In this document: positions 52,401-63,746 of the stretch, piece by piece | How the letters are laid out: the number at the start of each line of letters is the position of its first letter | How positions within the stretch are numbered: the first letter of the stretch is position 1 | NCBI GenBank assembly: GCA_028824685.1 | Contig: JAPPCZ010000081.1 | Span: 27,038 to 91,037, forward strand | Length of the DNA stretch: 64,000 bases | Reading direction: 5' to 3' | Origin: Candidatus Poribacteria bacterium | GTDB taxonomy: Bacteria > Poribacteria > WGA-4E > WGA-3G | Made by a program: the position numbers and the translations under genes | The notes under the pieces: model-generated | What the model was told of the DNA's origin: nothing | Seen by the model: only the letters and a program-made list of their open reading frames with translations | The model's database searches: none

Positions 52401-53557
52401 ACACGGAAGGATCAGCAAGAATTCTTGTTGTTGATGATGAACCGCGCAATGTCAAAATCCTCCAGATCCAACTTCAAGCACGCGGTTACGCTGTTCTCAC
52501 TGCTGGTGACGGTGCCGAGGCTTTAGAAGTCGTCAGGCATGAAACACCCGATCTGATCTTGTTAGATATTAACATGCCAAGAGTAGACGGATATGAAGTT
52601 TTAGCAAAGGTCCGGGCAGACGAGACGACAGAATTTATCCCTATCATCATGATAACAGCCCTGCGCGATACAGAAGAAAACCGAATTAAGGCGGTTGAAG
52701 CTGGAGCAGACGACTTTATAGAAAAGCCTTTCAATAGTTTTGAAGTGTTAGCTCGGATTAAATCACTCTTACGCATTAAGCATTATCACGATACCCTTGA
52801 GCAATACAACGCGCGTTTAGAGACAGAACTGCAAATGGCTCGGAGTGTTCAAGAAATAATAATTCCTCCGAACGGTTCTCAAGACTTAGCAGGATTCCAC
52901 ACAGCCTCATACTGTTCCCCCGCAACCGCAGTCGGTGGAGATTTTTTTGATTTATGGGAGATTGATGAAAATAGGATAGGTGTCTTAATTTCTGATGTGA
53001 TGGGGCATGGGGCATCTGCTGCCCTCGTTACTGTCTTTATCAAGACGGTTTTAACAGAACATCGGGAACATATAGATGATAACCCTGCTCAACTTCTACA
53101 CGTACTCAACGAACGTTTTAACGATATAATTAGTTCCCGTCTATTTATGTTTGCCACTGCATTCTGTGGCATCTTTGATCTGGAAAAAAAACAACTCATC
53201 TGTGCAAATGCCGGACATCCATTTCCGTTTTTGCAACATAGGTCACAACTCAAATGTGAAGTGATTACCGATGAACATACCGGAAACGGTTTAGGTATTC
53301 GGAGAGAATCTGTATACGAAAATTGCTATTACCCATTTGATTCCGAAAGCAGAGTCTTTCTCTATACAGATGGTGTCTATGAAGTCAAAAATCCGCAAGG
53401 TGAAGAATTTACTGTAGAACGACTCCAAAACGTGGTGGCAAATTGTGGCGAAGAATTGCCTGAGCGGCTTATCCAGTTTGTTTCTGATACTATCACGGAA
53501 TTTGCAGATGCTCGTCCCAATGAGGATGACTTAACACTTGTTGCAATTCAGGGTTAA
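52397..53557 (+). CDS. Response regulator with PP2C/SpoIIE-type phosphatase domain (RsbU-like)
   Basis: A 386-residue regulator. Receiver 1-125: Asp13/Asp14, phospho-acceptor Asp57 (LILLDINMPRVDG), Thr87 and Lys110 (FIEKPF). A coiled-coil linker (residues about 130-160) leads to a PP2C-type Ser phosphatase domain with metal-binding Asp in VGGDFFDLWEI, ISDVMGHGASAALV, and NEDDLTLVAIQ at the end. Such proteins (RsbU/HsbR-like) dephosphorylate STAS antagonists, freeing them to bind the anti-sigma kinase. The gene is translationally coupled to the single-domain regulator and converges with the RsbW-like gene, overlapping it by 4 bases. Confidence 0.94.
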   Translation: MNTEGSARILVVDDEPRNVKILQIQLQARGYAVLTAGDGAEALEVVRHETPDLILLDINMPRVDGYEVLAKVRADETTEFIPIIMITALRDTEENRIKAVEAGADDFIEKPFNSFEVLARIKSLLRIKHYHDTLEQYNARLETELQMARSVQEIIIPPNGSQDLAGFHTASYCSPATAVGGDFFDLWEIDENRIGVLISDVMGHGASAALVTVFIKTVLTEHREHIDDNPAQLLHVLNERFNDIISSRLFMFATAFCGIFDLEKKQLICANAGHPFPFLQHRSQLKCEVITDEHTGNGLGIRRESVYENCYYPFDSESRVFLYTDGVYEVKNPQGEEFTVERLQNVVANCGEELPERLIQFVSDTITEFADARPNEDDLTLVAIQG

Positions 53558-54000
53558 CTTTCGTCTGCATTAGCATCTCGATAAAAAATAGCGGTTACAT
53601 CTGTTCCTCCAACTGCATTCGCTTCCAATTTATGAACATCCGTGAGACATTCTATCAGGTACAAACCATGTCCACCTTCACCCGCAGGAGAGCGTTTCTC
53701 TTGAATCTCTGCCAATCTCTCAGGTGTTATCCAATCCTGTGTGTTACTTCCGCCTTTATCTCGGACGACAATTTCAAGTGTGCGTGTATTCACAGAAATT
53801 TGCAATTGAATTCCACTTGATACACACGTGGACCCGTGATAAACTGCGTTGCTACAGATTTCGTCAAGGGCAAGTTGAACATCTGCTATCCGCTTTTTGG
53901 AAAATCTCAAGGTTTCACATAACTTCCCGATAAACGCACGTACCGACTCAAGGTAATACACATCGCTCGGCATCTTCAACTCAATACGAGATTTCTCCAT
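53554..54000 (-). CDS. RsbW-like anti-sigma factor / STAS kinase
   Basis: A 148-residue GHKL ATPase of the RsbW/SpoIIAB class. N box: LALDEICSNAVYHG (Glu/Asn for Mg-ATP); G1: IVVRDKGG; G2: GEGGHGLYLIECL. It would phosphorylate a STAS antagonist and bind either it or a sigma factor. It is transcribed against the phosphatase gene and follows the third STAS gene (54.0-54.4 kb) on the minus strand. Which of the three STAS proteins is its partner cannot be told; the adjacent one is the first candidate. No sigma factor of the SigB type is in the island. Confidence 0.92.
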   Translation of the reverse strand: MEKSRIELKMPSDVYYLESVRAFIGKLCETLRFSKKRIADVQLALDEICSNAVYHGSTCVSSGIQLQISVNTRTLEIVVRDKGGSNTQDWITPERLAEIQEKRSPAGEGGHGLYLIECLTDVHKLEANAVGGTDVTAIFYRDANADES

Positions 54001-54036
54001 GGGCTAACACCAGTTTTTCTTTTCTTATGACATTGA

Positions 54037-54381
54037 TTAAAAAGCCGCAATTGCGCTTTTCTCTGATTCATAAATTTCAACAACACTGGAAGCCCCTATA
54101 AGATTAAAGGTTCGGGTGAGGGTTGAAGCTAAATTACATAGTTTGAGGTCACCACCGTTTTGGCGAAGTCGTTTCGCTATGCCCACTAACGTCCCTACTG
54201 CGGTACTGTTGATGTGGTTCACTTCACTAAAATTCACCACAACCTTATTCACCTTTTCCATCAAAAGATCTTCCAGAACTTTCCGCAAATCCGAGGCAGC
54301 GTAACTGCTTAGGTCAGTCTTTACATCAATGATTTTGACATCCGCATTCTCCCGAGTGGTTATTAATTCGGTACCGGTCAT
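54037..54381 (-). CDS. STAS-domain anti-sigma-factor antagonist (3)
   Basis: A 114-residue STAS protein, from ATG 54381 with GGAAGGTG upstream; a GTG at 54390 in the same frame is possible but less well placed. The phosphorylation loop reads VNHINSTAVGTL, so the second acidic residue of the usual DSSG is replaced by N and the site Ser is followed by Thr. It lies in an operon with the RsbW-like kinase, which starts 36 bases downstream. It is more diverged from the other two STAS proteins than they are from each other. Confidence 0.9.
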   Translation of the reverse strand: MTGTELITTRENADVKIIDVKTDLSSYAASDLRKVLEDLLMEKVNKVVVNFSEVNHINSTAVGTLVGIAKRLRQNGGDLKLCNLASTLTRTFNLIGASSVVEIYESEKSAIAAF

Positions 54382-54654
54382 AAAAGTCACCTTCCGTAGT
54401 AAAAATCGGTATCTATAATTTTAGTTTAGATTCATAAAAAAATCAAGCAATTTTTGAATTTATATCAAAATCTAAAATACATGGTTAGATACTTCTAAAC
54501 GTTCTTTGTAAGTTTACTGGTAATAGTGTCCAGAATTATAGTCCGACTATAACATTTCAGAAAATACAATTCGCATTTGTTAATCTTCCAGCGGAATGGA
54601 TAGGAAAGTGTGATATTTTCGTCAAGTTGACTCTACCAATGTGAAAGATTATTG

Positions 54655-54683
54655 TTGCATTTCTATGTACATTGTGATATACT
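54655..54683 (+). promoter_or_regulatory. Promoter of rpsA
   Basis: TTGCAT (54655-54660), 17 bases, TATACT (54678-54683) with an extended TG-A in front. About 100 bases of leader follow to the rpsA ATG; it contains AAGGAGGA at 54725 and the hairpin AACGCtgttttGCGTT (54745-54760). The 390-base gap upstream of it is otherwise AT-rich and shows nothing more. Confidence 0.7.
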
Positions 54684-54782
54684 ATTAAGTAACCGATTTG
54701 AAAGTGCCAGAAGCACTTCGCAACAAGGAGGAACTGGCGGACTTAACGCTGTTTTGCGTTTTGATGAGACCCAGGTATCTTA

Positions 54783-57254
54783 ATGAATAACGAACAGACC
54801 CATACAGATGATTCCACCGTTGATGTGGAAGAAGAAAAACAATCAGTTGAAACCGCAACTGAAGTTACGCACGATGAAGGAAATGAAACGGAAACAGAAG
54901 TAGAAAACACTTCTAATAATGCTGAAATAGAACAGACGGAATCTCCAGTTGATGAACCTACGCAAGTTGATCAAACTGATGATTCTGTGCAGAGTGCTGA
55001 ATCTGAAGAAACTGCTGAAAGTGCCCCATCCGAAGCTGAATCTGAAGACATTGATCAAGCTGCCGAAGCCGATAGTGAAACCCCTGAAGCCGAGACTGCT
55101 GAGTCTGAAAGTGCTGCATCAGAAGTTGAACCCCATGATACTACCCCGACTGCCGAAGCCGATAGTGAAACCTCTGAAGCCGAGTCGAATCAAGACTCAG
55201 CAACTACCGAATCTGAAAGCGACACAGAGGAACAAACGACTCCAATGAGTCAGGAATCTCTTGAAGAGGCGTATGATAATTCACTCAAAGCGTTTACTGA
55301 TGGAGAAATTGTCAAAGGGACCGTTGTAGATGTAAATCGTGATGAGGTAATGATTGACATCGGTTTTAAATCAGAAGGTTATATTCCAGCATCTGAGTTT
55401 GATTCGGCTGAGAATGATTTGCCTTCGGTACAAGTGGGCGATGAAATTGATGTTTACATTGTCCGACGGGAAGATTCAGAAGGGCAGATAGTTCTTTCAA
55501 AGAAAATAGCCGATCAGACGTTAGTTTGGGACGAAATAACGCAAGCTTATGAGAGCGGTTCACCAGTCGAAGGTCGGATAACCGAGCGGATTAAAGGCGG
55601 ATTACGAGTAAATGTAGGAACTTTGCGAGGATTTTTGCCTGCCTCACAAGTTGAATTACGACCCATTCAAAACCTTGACCAATACATCGGCGAAGTCTTT
55701 CAGATGAAGGTAATCAGCATGAGTAAACGGCGGCACAATATTGTTTTGTCGCGTCGGGCATGGCTGGAAGCTGAAATGGCAGAAAAGAAAGAAGAAGTTC
55801 TAAAAACCCTTGAAGTTGGTCAGCATATAACTGGTGTGGTGAAGAACATTACCGCTTTTGGTGCGTTTGTTGACCTCGGTGGTGTTGATGGATTACTCCA
55901 TAAGACGGACATGGCGTGGAAACGTGTTAATCACCCATCCGAAATTGTTTCTATTGGTGAAGAAATTGAGGTGCAAGTTATCGCTATTGCCCAAGAGAGT
56001 GAAAAAATTTCGTTGGGGTTAAAACAGAAGACACCTGACCCGTGGGAAAACGTTGAGGAAAAATATGCTATCGGTTCAAGAGTTAACGGTACAGTCGTGA
56101 ATATCGTCAATTACGGTGTTTTTGTCCAACTTGAAGAGGCTGTGGAGGGCTTGATTCACGTTTCAGAAATGGCGTGGACTCGTCGGAACGTCGCTCCATC
56201 GCGCATTGTTAGTAAAGGCGATGCGATTGAGGCAATTGTGCTTGAGATTTCTAAAGAGGACAAACGGATATCCTTAGGAATTAAACAATTGCAACCGAAT
56301 CCTTGGGAACTCTTAGAACAGAGGTTTCCTGTTGGAACCAAGATTACAGGACGCATCCGAAATCTTACCAATTTTGGCGCATTTGTTGAGATTGAGGAAG
56401 GTATAGACGGATTAATTCATACCTCTGACCTTTCTTGGACAGATCGCGGGACTAACCCACAAGAATTTCTTAAAGAAGGTGATGAGGTTGAGGTCGTTGT
56501 TCTGCAAATTGACGCTTCTGAACGGCGCGTTTCATTAGGACTTAAACAGACACAACCCGATCCTTGGGATGAGGTCCCGGAAAAGTATAAAGTTGGCTCT
56601 GTTGTCCGAGGACAGATTGTCAATTTGACCAGTTTTGGTGCTTTCACCAAGCTTGAAGAAGGTATTGATGGACTTATTCATATCTCTGAAATTGCAGACC
56701 GTAGAATCGAAAGACCCGAAGAAGTCGTTTCTGTCGGCGATGAAATCGATGTAAAAGTCATCAACCTTGATCCGAAAGGGAGACGTATCGGCTTGAGTTT
56801 GAAAGCAGCAATAGCAGACCAAGAACGAGCTGCGGCACCGCCTGAAGAACAGCAAGAACGCCGGGAACGCCCCCGTCGCCAACGCCCCGCACCGCGACGC
56901 GAACCCAGAGAATCTAAACCTGTTGAAGAAGAAGAAACCATCATGGGTGCTCTGCTCAAACAGGAAATGGGAAAAAACAATGTTGACAATCTTGTGAATT
57001 CCCAAGAAACAGAAGACACTGAAAGTGTAGAAACTTCCGCAGACGCTGAAGATGTAGAGGTTTCCACGGAGCCTGAAAGCGTTGAAACTTCTGAGGATAT
57101 TGAAAGCGTTGAAATTGTTGCAGACACTGAAAGTGTAGAAACTTCCGAAGAGCCTGAAAGCACAGATACTCCTGTAGACACTGAAAGCGTAGAGACTTCT
57201 GAGGATACTGAAAGCACAGATACTCCTACGGATACTGAAGATTCTGAAAGTTAG
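54783..57254 (+). CDS. rpsA: 30S ribosomal protein S1 with acidic N- and C-terminal extensions
   Basis: An 823-residue S1, about 270 residues longer than the E. coli type. Six S1 RNA-binding domains are visible, starting about residues 173, 258, 344, 429, 515 and 602, the last four with the F/Y-GAF/VFV signature. Before them lie about 165 residues of Glu/Ser/Thr/Ala-rich acidic sequence (SETPEAETAESE); after them an Arg-rich stretch (QERRERPRRQRPAPRREPRE, about 691-710) and an acidic tail with repeated ESVETSEDTES-type units to residue 823. S1 binds mRNA on the 30S subunit. The extensions look intrinsically disordered; their role is unknown. Confidence 0.93.
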   Translation: MNNEQTHTDDSTVDVEEEKQSVETATEVTHDEGNETETEVENTSNNAEIEQTESPVDEPTQVDQTDDSVQSAESEETAESAPSEAESEDIDQAAEADSETPEAETAESESAASEVEPHDTTPTAEADSETSEAESNQDSATTESESDTEEQTTPMSQESLEEAYDNSLKAFTDGEIVKGTVVDVNRDEVMIDIGFKSEGYIPASEFDSAENDLPSVQVGDEIDVYIVRREDSEGQIVLSKKIADQTLVWDEITQAYESGSPVEGRITERIKGGLRVNVGTLRGFLPASQVELRPIQNLDQYIGEVFQMKVISMSKRRHNIVLSRRAWLEAEMAEKKEEVLKTLEVGQHITGVVKNITAFGAFVDLGGVDGLLHKTDMAWKRVNHPSEIVSIGEEIEVQVIAIAQESEKISLGLKQKTPDPWENVEEKYAIGSRVNGTVVNIVNYGVFVQLEEAVEGLIHVSEMAWTRRNVAPSRIVSKGDAIEAIVLEISKEDKRISLGIKQLQPNPWELLEQRFPVGTKITGRIRNLTNFGAFVEIEEGIDGLIHTSDLSWTDRGTNPQEFLKEGDEVEVVVLQIDASERRVSLGLKQTQPDPWDEVPEKYKVGSVVRGQIVNLTSFGAFTKLEEGIDGLIHISEIADRRIERPEEVVSVGDEIDVKVINLDPKGRRIGLSLKAAIADQERAAAPPEEQQERRERPRRQRPAPRREPRESKPVEEEETIMGALLKQEMGKNNVDNLVNSQETEDTESVETSADAEDVEVSTEPESVETSEDIESVEIVADTESVETSEEPESTDTPVDTESVETSEDTESTDTPTDTEDSES

Positions 57255-57339
57255 GTGTGGATTGAATATTGACATCCAAATTGACGGATTTTTCTATGAA
57301 CACGTTCCGAATAATGTTGTTTCCTCTATTTGTCTAACA

Positions 57340-57382
57340 GAGTGCTTCTGCACAAATTGGTAAGATGTGTGCAGAAGCACTC
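57340..57382 (+). promoter_or_regulatory. 15-bp perfect hairpin upstream of metK
   Basis: GAGTGCTTCTGCACA (57340-57354) and TGTGCAGAAGCACTC (57368-57382) are perfect complements with a 13-base loop, 75 bases before metK. There is no T-run, so it is not a standard terminator, and it lacks the motifs of known SAM riboswitches. It may end the rpsA transcript or control metK. Confidence 0.6.
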
Positions 57383-57434
57383 CCTATCACGAAAACGGAT
57401 ACTATCCGCTTAGCGTGTAGGTAAGGAGAAAGAT

Positions 57435-57454
57435 ATGCAAACAGGAGAACCGAA

Positions 57455-57458
<4 letters not shown>
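57435..57458 (+). CDS. Seven-codon leader ORF overlapping the metK start
   Basis: ATG-CAA-ACA-GGA-GAA-CCG-AAT-TGA encodes MQTGEPN. It has its own AAGGAG (57423-57428, 6 bases from the ATG) and its stop overlaps the TTG start of metK in TTGA. metK has a second AGGAG (57443-57447) inside the small ORF, 7 bases from the TTG. The arrangement suits translational coupling or a leader-peptide control of metK. It may also be chance. Confidence 0.5.
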
Positions 57459-59853
<2,395 letters not shown>

Positions 59854-59881
59854 TCTTGGCCTTATCACTCTCAGAAAACAA

Positions 59882-60112
59882 ATGAAAAAGACAGAAATCT
59901 GGGAAGGAGTGATATTACTCCTTGCAGCGCTGCTTTTACTACCAATATGGTTGGCACAGTCTGGTAAAGTCCAATTCCCTCCTGCGATTTTCACATTCCT
60001 TGAGTATTTGCGGTATCCACTTGTTATTGTGCTTGCTGCCATTCTGGTGCGTCGCGTGCGTAGAATAATCAGCGCAATGCGTGAAAATAAAAACCGTCCC
60101 GGAACGTTTTAG
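59882..60112 (+). CDS. Small two-helix membrane protein
   Basis: A 76-residue protein with two transmembrane helices (residues about 8-27, VILLLAALLLLPIWLAQ, and about 42-60, YPLVIVLAAILVRRV) and a basic C-terminus (RRVRRIISAMRENKNRPG). The frame is open further upstream, but ATG 59882 gives a normal membrane N-terminus after a short gap from ahcY. It is the third gene of the metK operon. Function unknown. Confidence 0.65.
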   Translation: MKKTEIWEGVILLLAALLLLPIWLAQSGKVQFPPAIFTFLEYLRYPLVIVLAAILVRRVRRIISAMRENKNRPGTF

Positions 60113-60132
60113 TATTGCCGATGGAGAAAATA

Positions 60133-61038
60133 ATGGGAGTGTTAGTTGTTGGGACGGTTACTTTAGATACCGTAGAAACCCCACAGAAACGAGTTGAAGA
60201 TGTGCTTGGCGGTTCTGGCACCTATGCTGCTGTTGCCGCCAGTTTCTTTGTCAACCCCGTTCGCCTTATCGGTGTTGTTGGTGCTGACTTTCCAGACGCA
60301 TACGCTGACTTTCTGCAAACCCGCAGCATTGACCTTGAAGGATTAACGCACGTTGAAAACGGCAAAACCTTCCGATGGGGAGGCAAATACGCAGAAGACT
60401 TCAACGTGCGCGATACGCTTTTTACTGAATTGAACGTTGTCACTGATTTCCATCCTGTTTTGCCCGATGCCTACAAGGAAACCCCCTATCTCTTTTTAGC
60501 AAACGACCCACCGCAACTACAACTGAGCATTATTGAGCAGTCATCAAACCCTAAACTTGTCGTTTGTGATACAATGGATTTTTGGATACATGAGGAACGA
60601 GAAGCATTAGAGAAGACAATAGAACGCGTAGATATCCTAATTCTGAACGACAGCGAAGCGAAGTTGTTAACCGGTGAATCTAATCTATTGAACGCAGCAC
60701 GGGCAATCCTACGAAAGGGACCTCATCGTGTTATCATCAAAAAAGGTGAGCATGGTGCAATCAGTATCACAGACTCATCCTTCTTTAGCGCGCCAGCATA
60801 TCCGCTTACAGAAGTTATTGACCCGACAGGTGCGGGTGATAGTTTCGCTGGGGGTTTTATGGGTTATCTTGCCTCTGTTGGAGATGTGTCGGAAGGTTCA
60901 ATCCGCAAGGCAATGATGTATGGGACTGTTGTCGCCTCATTTAACATTGAGGATTTTAGTATCAATCGGCAAAAGTCTGTGCAGTTTGACAAAATTGAGG
61001 CGCGGTATCGGGAACTTCAGGATGCGGTGCGTTTTTGA
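60133..61038 (+). CDS. PfkB-family kinase, candidate adenosine kinase
   Basis: A 301-residue ribokinase-family enzyme. The N-terminal LGGSGTYAAVAASFF matches the sugar-binding GG segment, and the C-terminal signature DPTGAGDSFAGGF holds the anion hole and catalytic Asp. ATG 60133 has GGAG 6 bases upstream; earlier starts TTG 60115 and ATG 60121 lack a site. Since it follows metK and ahcY, phosphorylation of the adenosine released by ahcY is the attractive role; sequence alone does not separate adenosine from sugar substrates. It is the last gene of the operon, before a strong terminator. Confidence 0.85.
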   Translation: MGVLVVGTVTLDTVETPQKRVEDVLGGSGTYAAVAASFFVNPVRLIGVVGADFPDAYADFLQTRSIDLEGLTHVENGKTFRWGGKYAEDFNVRDTLFTELNVVTDFHPVLPDAYKETPYLFLANDPPQLQLSIIEQSSNPKLVVCDTMDFWIHEEREALEKTIERVDILILNDSEAKLLTGESNLLNAARAILRKGPHRVIIKKGEHGAISITDSSFFSAPAYPLTEVIDPTGAGDSFAGGFMGYLASVGDVSEGSIRKAMMYGTVVASFNIEDFSINRQKSVQFDKIEARYRELQDAVRF

Positions 61039-61182
61039 TCTTTGTGATGGATTTCATACTGTCATCTTAATAATATAACGAATGATTTTTTGTTGTTCTT
61101 GTTCAGTGAGTCATGACATAGATTCTGCCCAATATTTCTTATTCTCAATGTTCCGTACTTTTCTATCCATTTGGGTGGCATA

Positions 61183-61226
61183 AGCGAACGAGCAATGGAT
61201 AGACCTTCCATTGATGTTCGCTTTTC
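61183..61226 (+). terminator. Rho-independent terminator of the metK operon
   Basis: AGCGAAC (61183-61189) and CAATGG (61193-61198) pair with CCATTG (61208-61213) and GTTCGCT (61216-61222); the second arm runs into TTTTCTTG. It stands in the 315-base gap after the PfkB gene, which otherwise shows nothing recognisable. Confidence 0.75.
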
Positions 61227-61353
61227 TTGTTGGGTAGGTAGCTGCGATAAAAAGTTCCTCTTGAGTATCTATCATATCAAAACAGATAGCAATACTGCGT
61301 CGGTGTAAGTTCCGAGTACGTTAAGTACTCGTGCCACCTTTCCGTCATAAGGT

Positions 61354-61866
61354 TCACTCATTATCATCCAATGGCCCGTTGTTAGATTGTAGTTTCTGTT
61401 TTAACTCATCCGCATCTTCCGGAACAATATCTCTCCAATCTTCTAACGCATCATCTGCCGTATTTAGTTGCTCAGTAACAATTGCGTCAAGTTTGGAAAA
61501 TATTATTCGGTAGTCATCAGGGGCTGGAGAAGCATTTAATGTTCGTAATACTGTTGATGCCCGTAAAAGACTATCGTAAAGAGAGGCAAGGCGTCTGAAC
61601 GCAGATCGGGCGTGTGGCGTGATCGTTTCTTTTACAGCCTTTTCAACAGCCTTTTGCCGAACCCAGAATGAAACACCGAATCCTATTCCTAATCCTATTG
61701 CTAAGAAAATGAATTGCAATAGGAGGATTTCTAATTTAGTTAAAGGTCGTGTTACTGTTAGGTACACGAAAAGGCTTACTAAACCCAAGATGCCTAAGGC
61801 AATTATAGCAAACACAATCCATTGGGCAATTTTCAGTTGATCTGAATTATCTTTTAGTTTATTCAT
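61354..61866 (-). CDS. Membrane protein of unknown function with coiled-coil tail
   Basis: A 170-residue protein with two transmembrane helices near the N-terminus (about 13-40, IAQWIVFAIIALGILGLVSLF, and about 48-70, LEILLLQFIFLAIGLGIGFGV) and a cytoplasmic helical tail (ARSAFRRLASLYDSLLRAS... to the acidic EDADELKQKLQ end). I do not recognise the family. ATG 61866 has AAGGATT upstream; the frame is open further but without homology. It may form an operon with the upstream minus-strand gene lpdA, 310 bases away, or be separate. Confidence 0.65.
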   Translation of the reverse strand: MNKLKDNSDQLKIAQWIVFAIIALGILGLVSLFVYLTVTRPLTKLEILLLQFIFLAIGLGIGFGVSFWVRQKAVEKAVKETITPHARSAFRRLASLYDSLLRASTVLRTLNASPAPDDYRIIFSKLDAIVTEQLNTADDALEDWRDIVPEDADELKQKLQSNNGPLDDNE

Positions 61867-62179
61867 ATTGAATCCTTTTGTAAAATTATGATCATGATTA
61901 TTGAAACTACAAGTTGGGCAGTAAACGAGATACTGAAACTGATTACAACATGTCGCCAAATCTGTGAAAACTTTATACAATTATAGCTTTATATCTTGTA
62001 TTCAGTAAAATCATCAACGGCATCTGAAATGTTGTCGGTTGATATACTCGGACACTATCTTCCATTAACATAAGCAAAGTCCTACGTAACGTCTTGGGTT
62101 TCTCTATTATATACCATAGCCTTGCTTTAAACACACTCAAATTTTGCATTTGCATTATTGTGGTGTAAGTAAACACAAC

Positions 62180-63556
62180 CTACAACACATGCACCGCACG
62201 ACCATACGCAGCCTCAGCAGACTCCATCACCATTTCAGAAAGCGTTGGATGTGCATGCACAGTATGTGCAATGTTCATCGCAGACGCACCCAAGCGAATA
62301 GCAACCGCAGCTTCATGAATAAGCGTTGACGCATGCACACCTACAATATGAACACCGAGGATATCACCACTATCCGCATCCGTGACAGTTTTTACGAAAC
62401 CATCTGCTTCTCCCATACCTAACGCCATGCCACTTGCACCGTAAGGAAACCTGCCGACTTTAACCTCATATCCTTCATCAGTAGCCTCTTTTTCAGTCAT
62501 ACCCGCATGCCCAATTTCGGGGAGTGTGAACACACACCACGGAATCACTTGATAATCCATCTCAGTTGATTCACCGAGACAGTTTTTCGCGGCGACCTTC
62601 CCTTCAGCAGAAGCCACGTGTGCCAACAGATGCCGACTTGCGACATCGCCAACAGCGTAAATATTGGGAATGTTGGTCTGCATCTGTTCATTCACAACGA
62701 TTTTGCCGTTTTCTGTGCGGACTCCAACCTTTTCTAACCCTATCCCTTCCGAATTGTAACTTCTACCGATAGAGACAAGCATCTTTTGTGCAGTGTGGTT
62801 TTCACCTGATTCAAGCACTGCAGTAACAACCTCATCTGACTTTTCAACGCTGGTAATATTTGCCCCCGTCTTAATAGCGATACCCTTTCGCTTCATAAAA
62901 AGCTGGATATGGCGAACAACCTGAACGTCTTCAGTTGCTAAAATTGTGGGGAGAAGTTCCAACACGGTAACCTTACAACCGAGAGCGTTGAAAATGGATG
63001 CAAATTCACACCCCGAAACACCACCGCCAACAATAATAAGACTTTCAGGGAGTTCTACGAGGTTAAGAATACCTGTCGTTGTCAAAACATCGGTTTCATC
63101 AATTTCAAAGACAGGAGGCTCAGCAGGTTCAGACCCAGTGGCAATAATGACGTTTTTCACGTTTATCTGTTCGGTTGTGCCATCCGCTTTACTCACGGCA
63201 ATTGTATTTTTGTCAGCAAATGAAGCGTTGCCGTTTATTGCGTGAATTTTGTTTGCTTTAAGAAGTTGTCCAATCCCACCTTTCAGTTTTTCAATAACTT
63301 CTGTCTTGTGTGTTAATGTTTGTGAGTAGTCAACGGTTGTGCTTTGGATATTCAGGGCAGGCGTGTTTTGCACCTGTTCAGCGAGATGTGCAATAGAAAA
63401 GAGTGTTTTCGTTGGAATACACCCTCTATTTAGGCATGTGCCACCCCATTCACCTTTCTCTATGAGGCAAACGGTGCCTCCAAGTTGTGCTGCTCTGATG
63501 GCAGCAACGTAACCCCCAGGTCCCCCACCGATAATTCCGACATCATACGTAGCCAT
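62180..63556 (-). CDS. lpdA: Dihydrolipoyl dehydrogenase
   Basis: A 458-residue flavoprotein disulfide reductase that reoxidises lipoyl groups of 2-oxo-acid dehydrogenase and glycine-cleavage complexes. FAD loop GIIGGGPGGYVAA (7-19); redox pair Cys41/Cys46 in GGTCLNRGCIPTK; NAD loop IIVGGGVSGCEFA; second FAD segment NIYAVGDVA; the active-site His in VHAHPTLSEMV near the end. GGAG precedes ATG 63556, where the family N-terminus MATYDVGIIGGG begins; the frame further upstream is not conserved. No E1/E2 genes are adjacent, so the complex served is unknown. Confidence 0.96.
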   Translation of the reverse strand: MATYDVGIIGGGPGGYVAAIRAAQLGGTVCLIEKGEWGGTCLNRGCIPTKTLFSIAHLAEQVQNTPALNIQSTTVDYSQTLTHKTEVIEKLKGGIGQLLKANKIHAINGNASFADKNTIAVSKADGTTEQINVKNVIIATGSEPAEPPVFEIDETDVLTTTGILNLVELPESLIIVGGGVSGCEFASIFNALGCKVTVLELLPTILATEDVQVVRHIQLFMKRKGIAIKTGANITSVEKSDEVVTAVLESGENHTAQKMLVSIGRSYNSEGIGLEKVGVRTENGKIVVNEQMQTNIPNIYAVGDVASRHLLAHVASAEGKVAAKNCLGESTEMDYQVIPWCVFTLPEIGHAGMTEKEATDEGYEVKVGRFPYGASGMALGMGEADGFVKTVTDADSGDILGVHIVGVHASTLIHEAAVAIRLGASAMNIAHTVHAHPTLSEMVMESAEAAYGRAVHVL

Positions 63557-63682
63557 ATCTACTCCTGTTTTCTGAGATGAATATAATTCTATCACAACAG
63601 GGTAGGATTGTCAAGTTGAGGCACTTCAGGATCAGAGCCATTCAATTCTCCAATAATCGCACATGCTACATCTGTTTTTTTT

Positions 63683-63746
63683 GTAGGAGCGATCTCCGAA
63701 TCGCGACAAAACACAATGATAGTCGGGAATCGGAGTTCCCTCCTAC
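63683..63746. repeat. GTAGGAG interspersed palindromic element (reverse orientation)
   Basis: A 64-base copy whose arms are the reverse complement of the standard left-right order (GTAGGAGCGATCTCCG ... GGAGTTCCCTCCTAC). It lies in the 440-base gap upstream of lpdA; beyond it the sequence to the window end is AT-rich with no recognised feature. Confidence 0.8.

Noticed and set aside
54764..54790. Short ORF MRPRYLNE overlapping the rpsA start
   Set aside because: No ribosome-binding site at a proper distance and no sign of coupling beyond chance overlap.
56535..57275. Long minus-strand open frame opposite the rpsA tail
   Set aside because: Shadow of the repetitive acidic tail coding; low-complexity Phe/Ser sequence without a ribosome-binding site.
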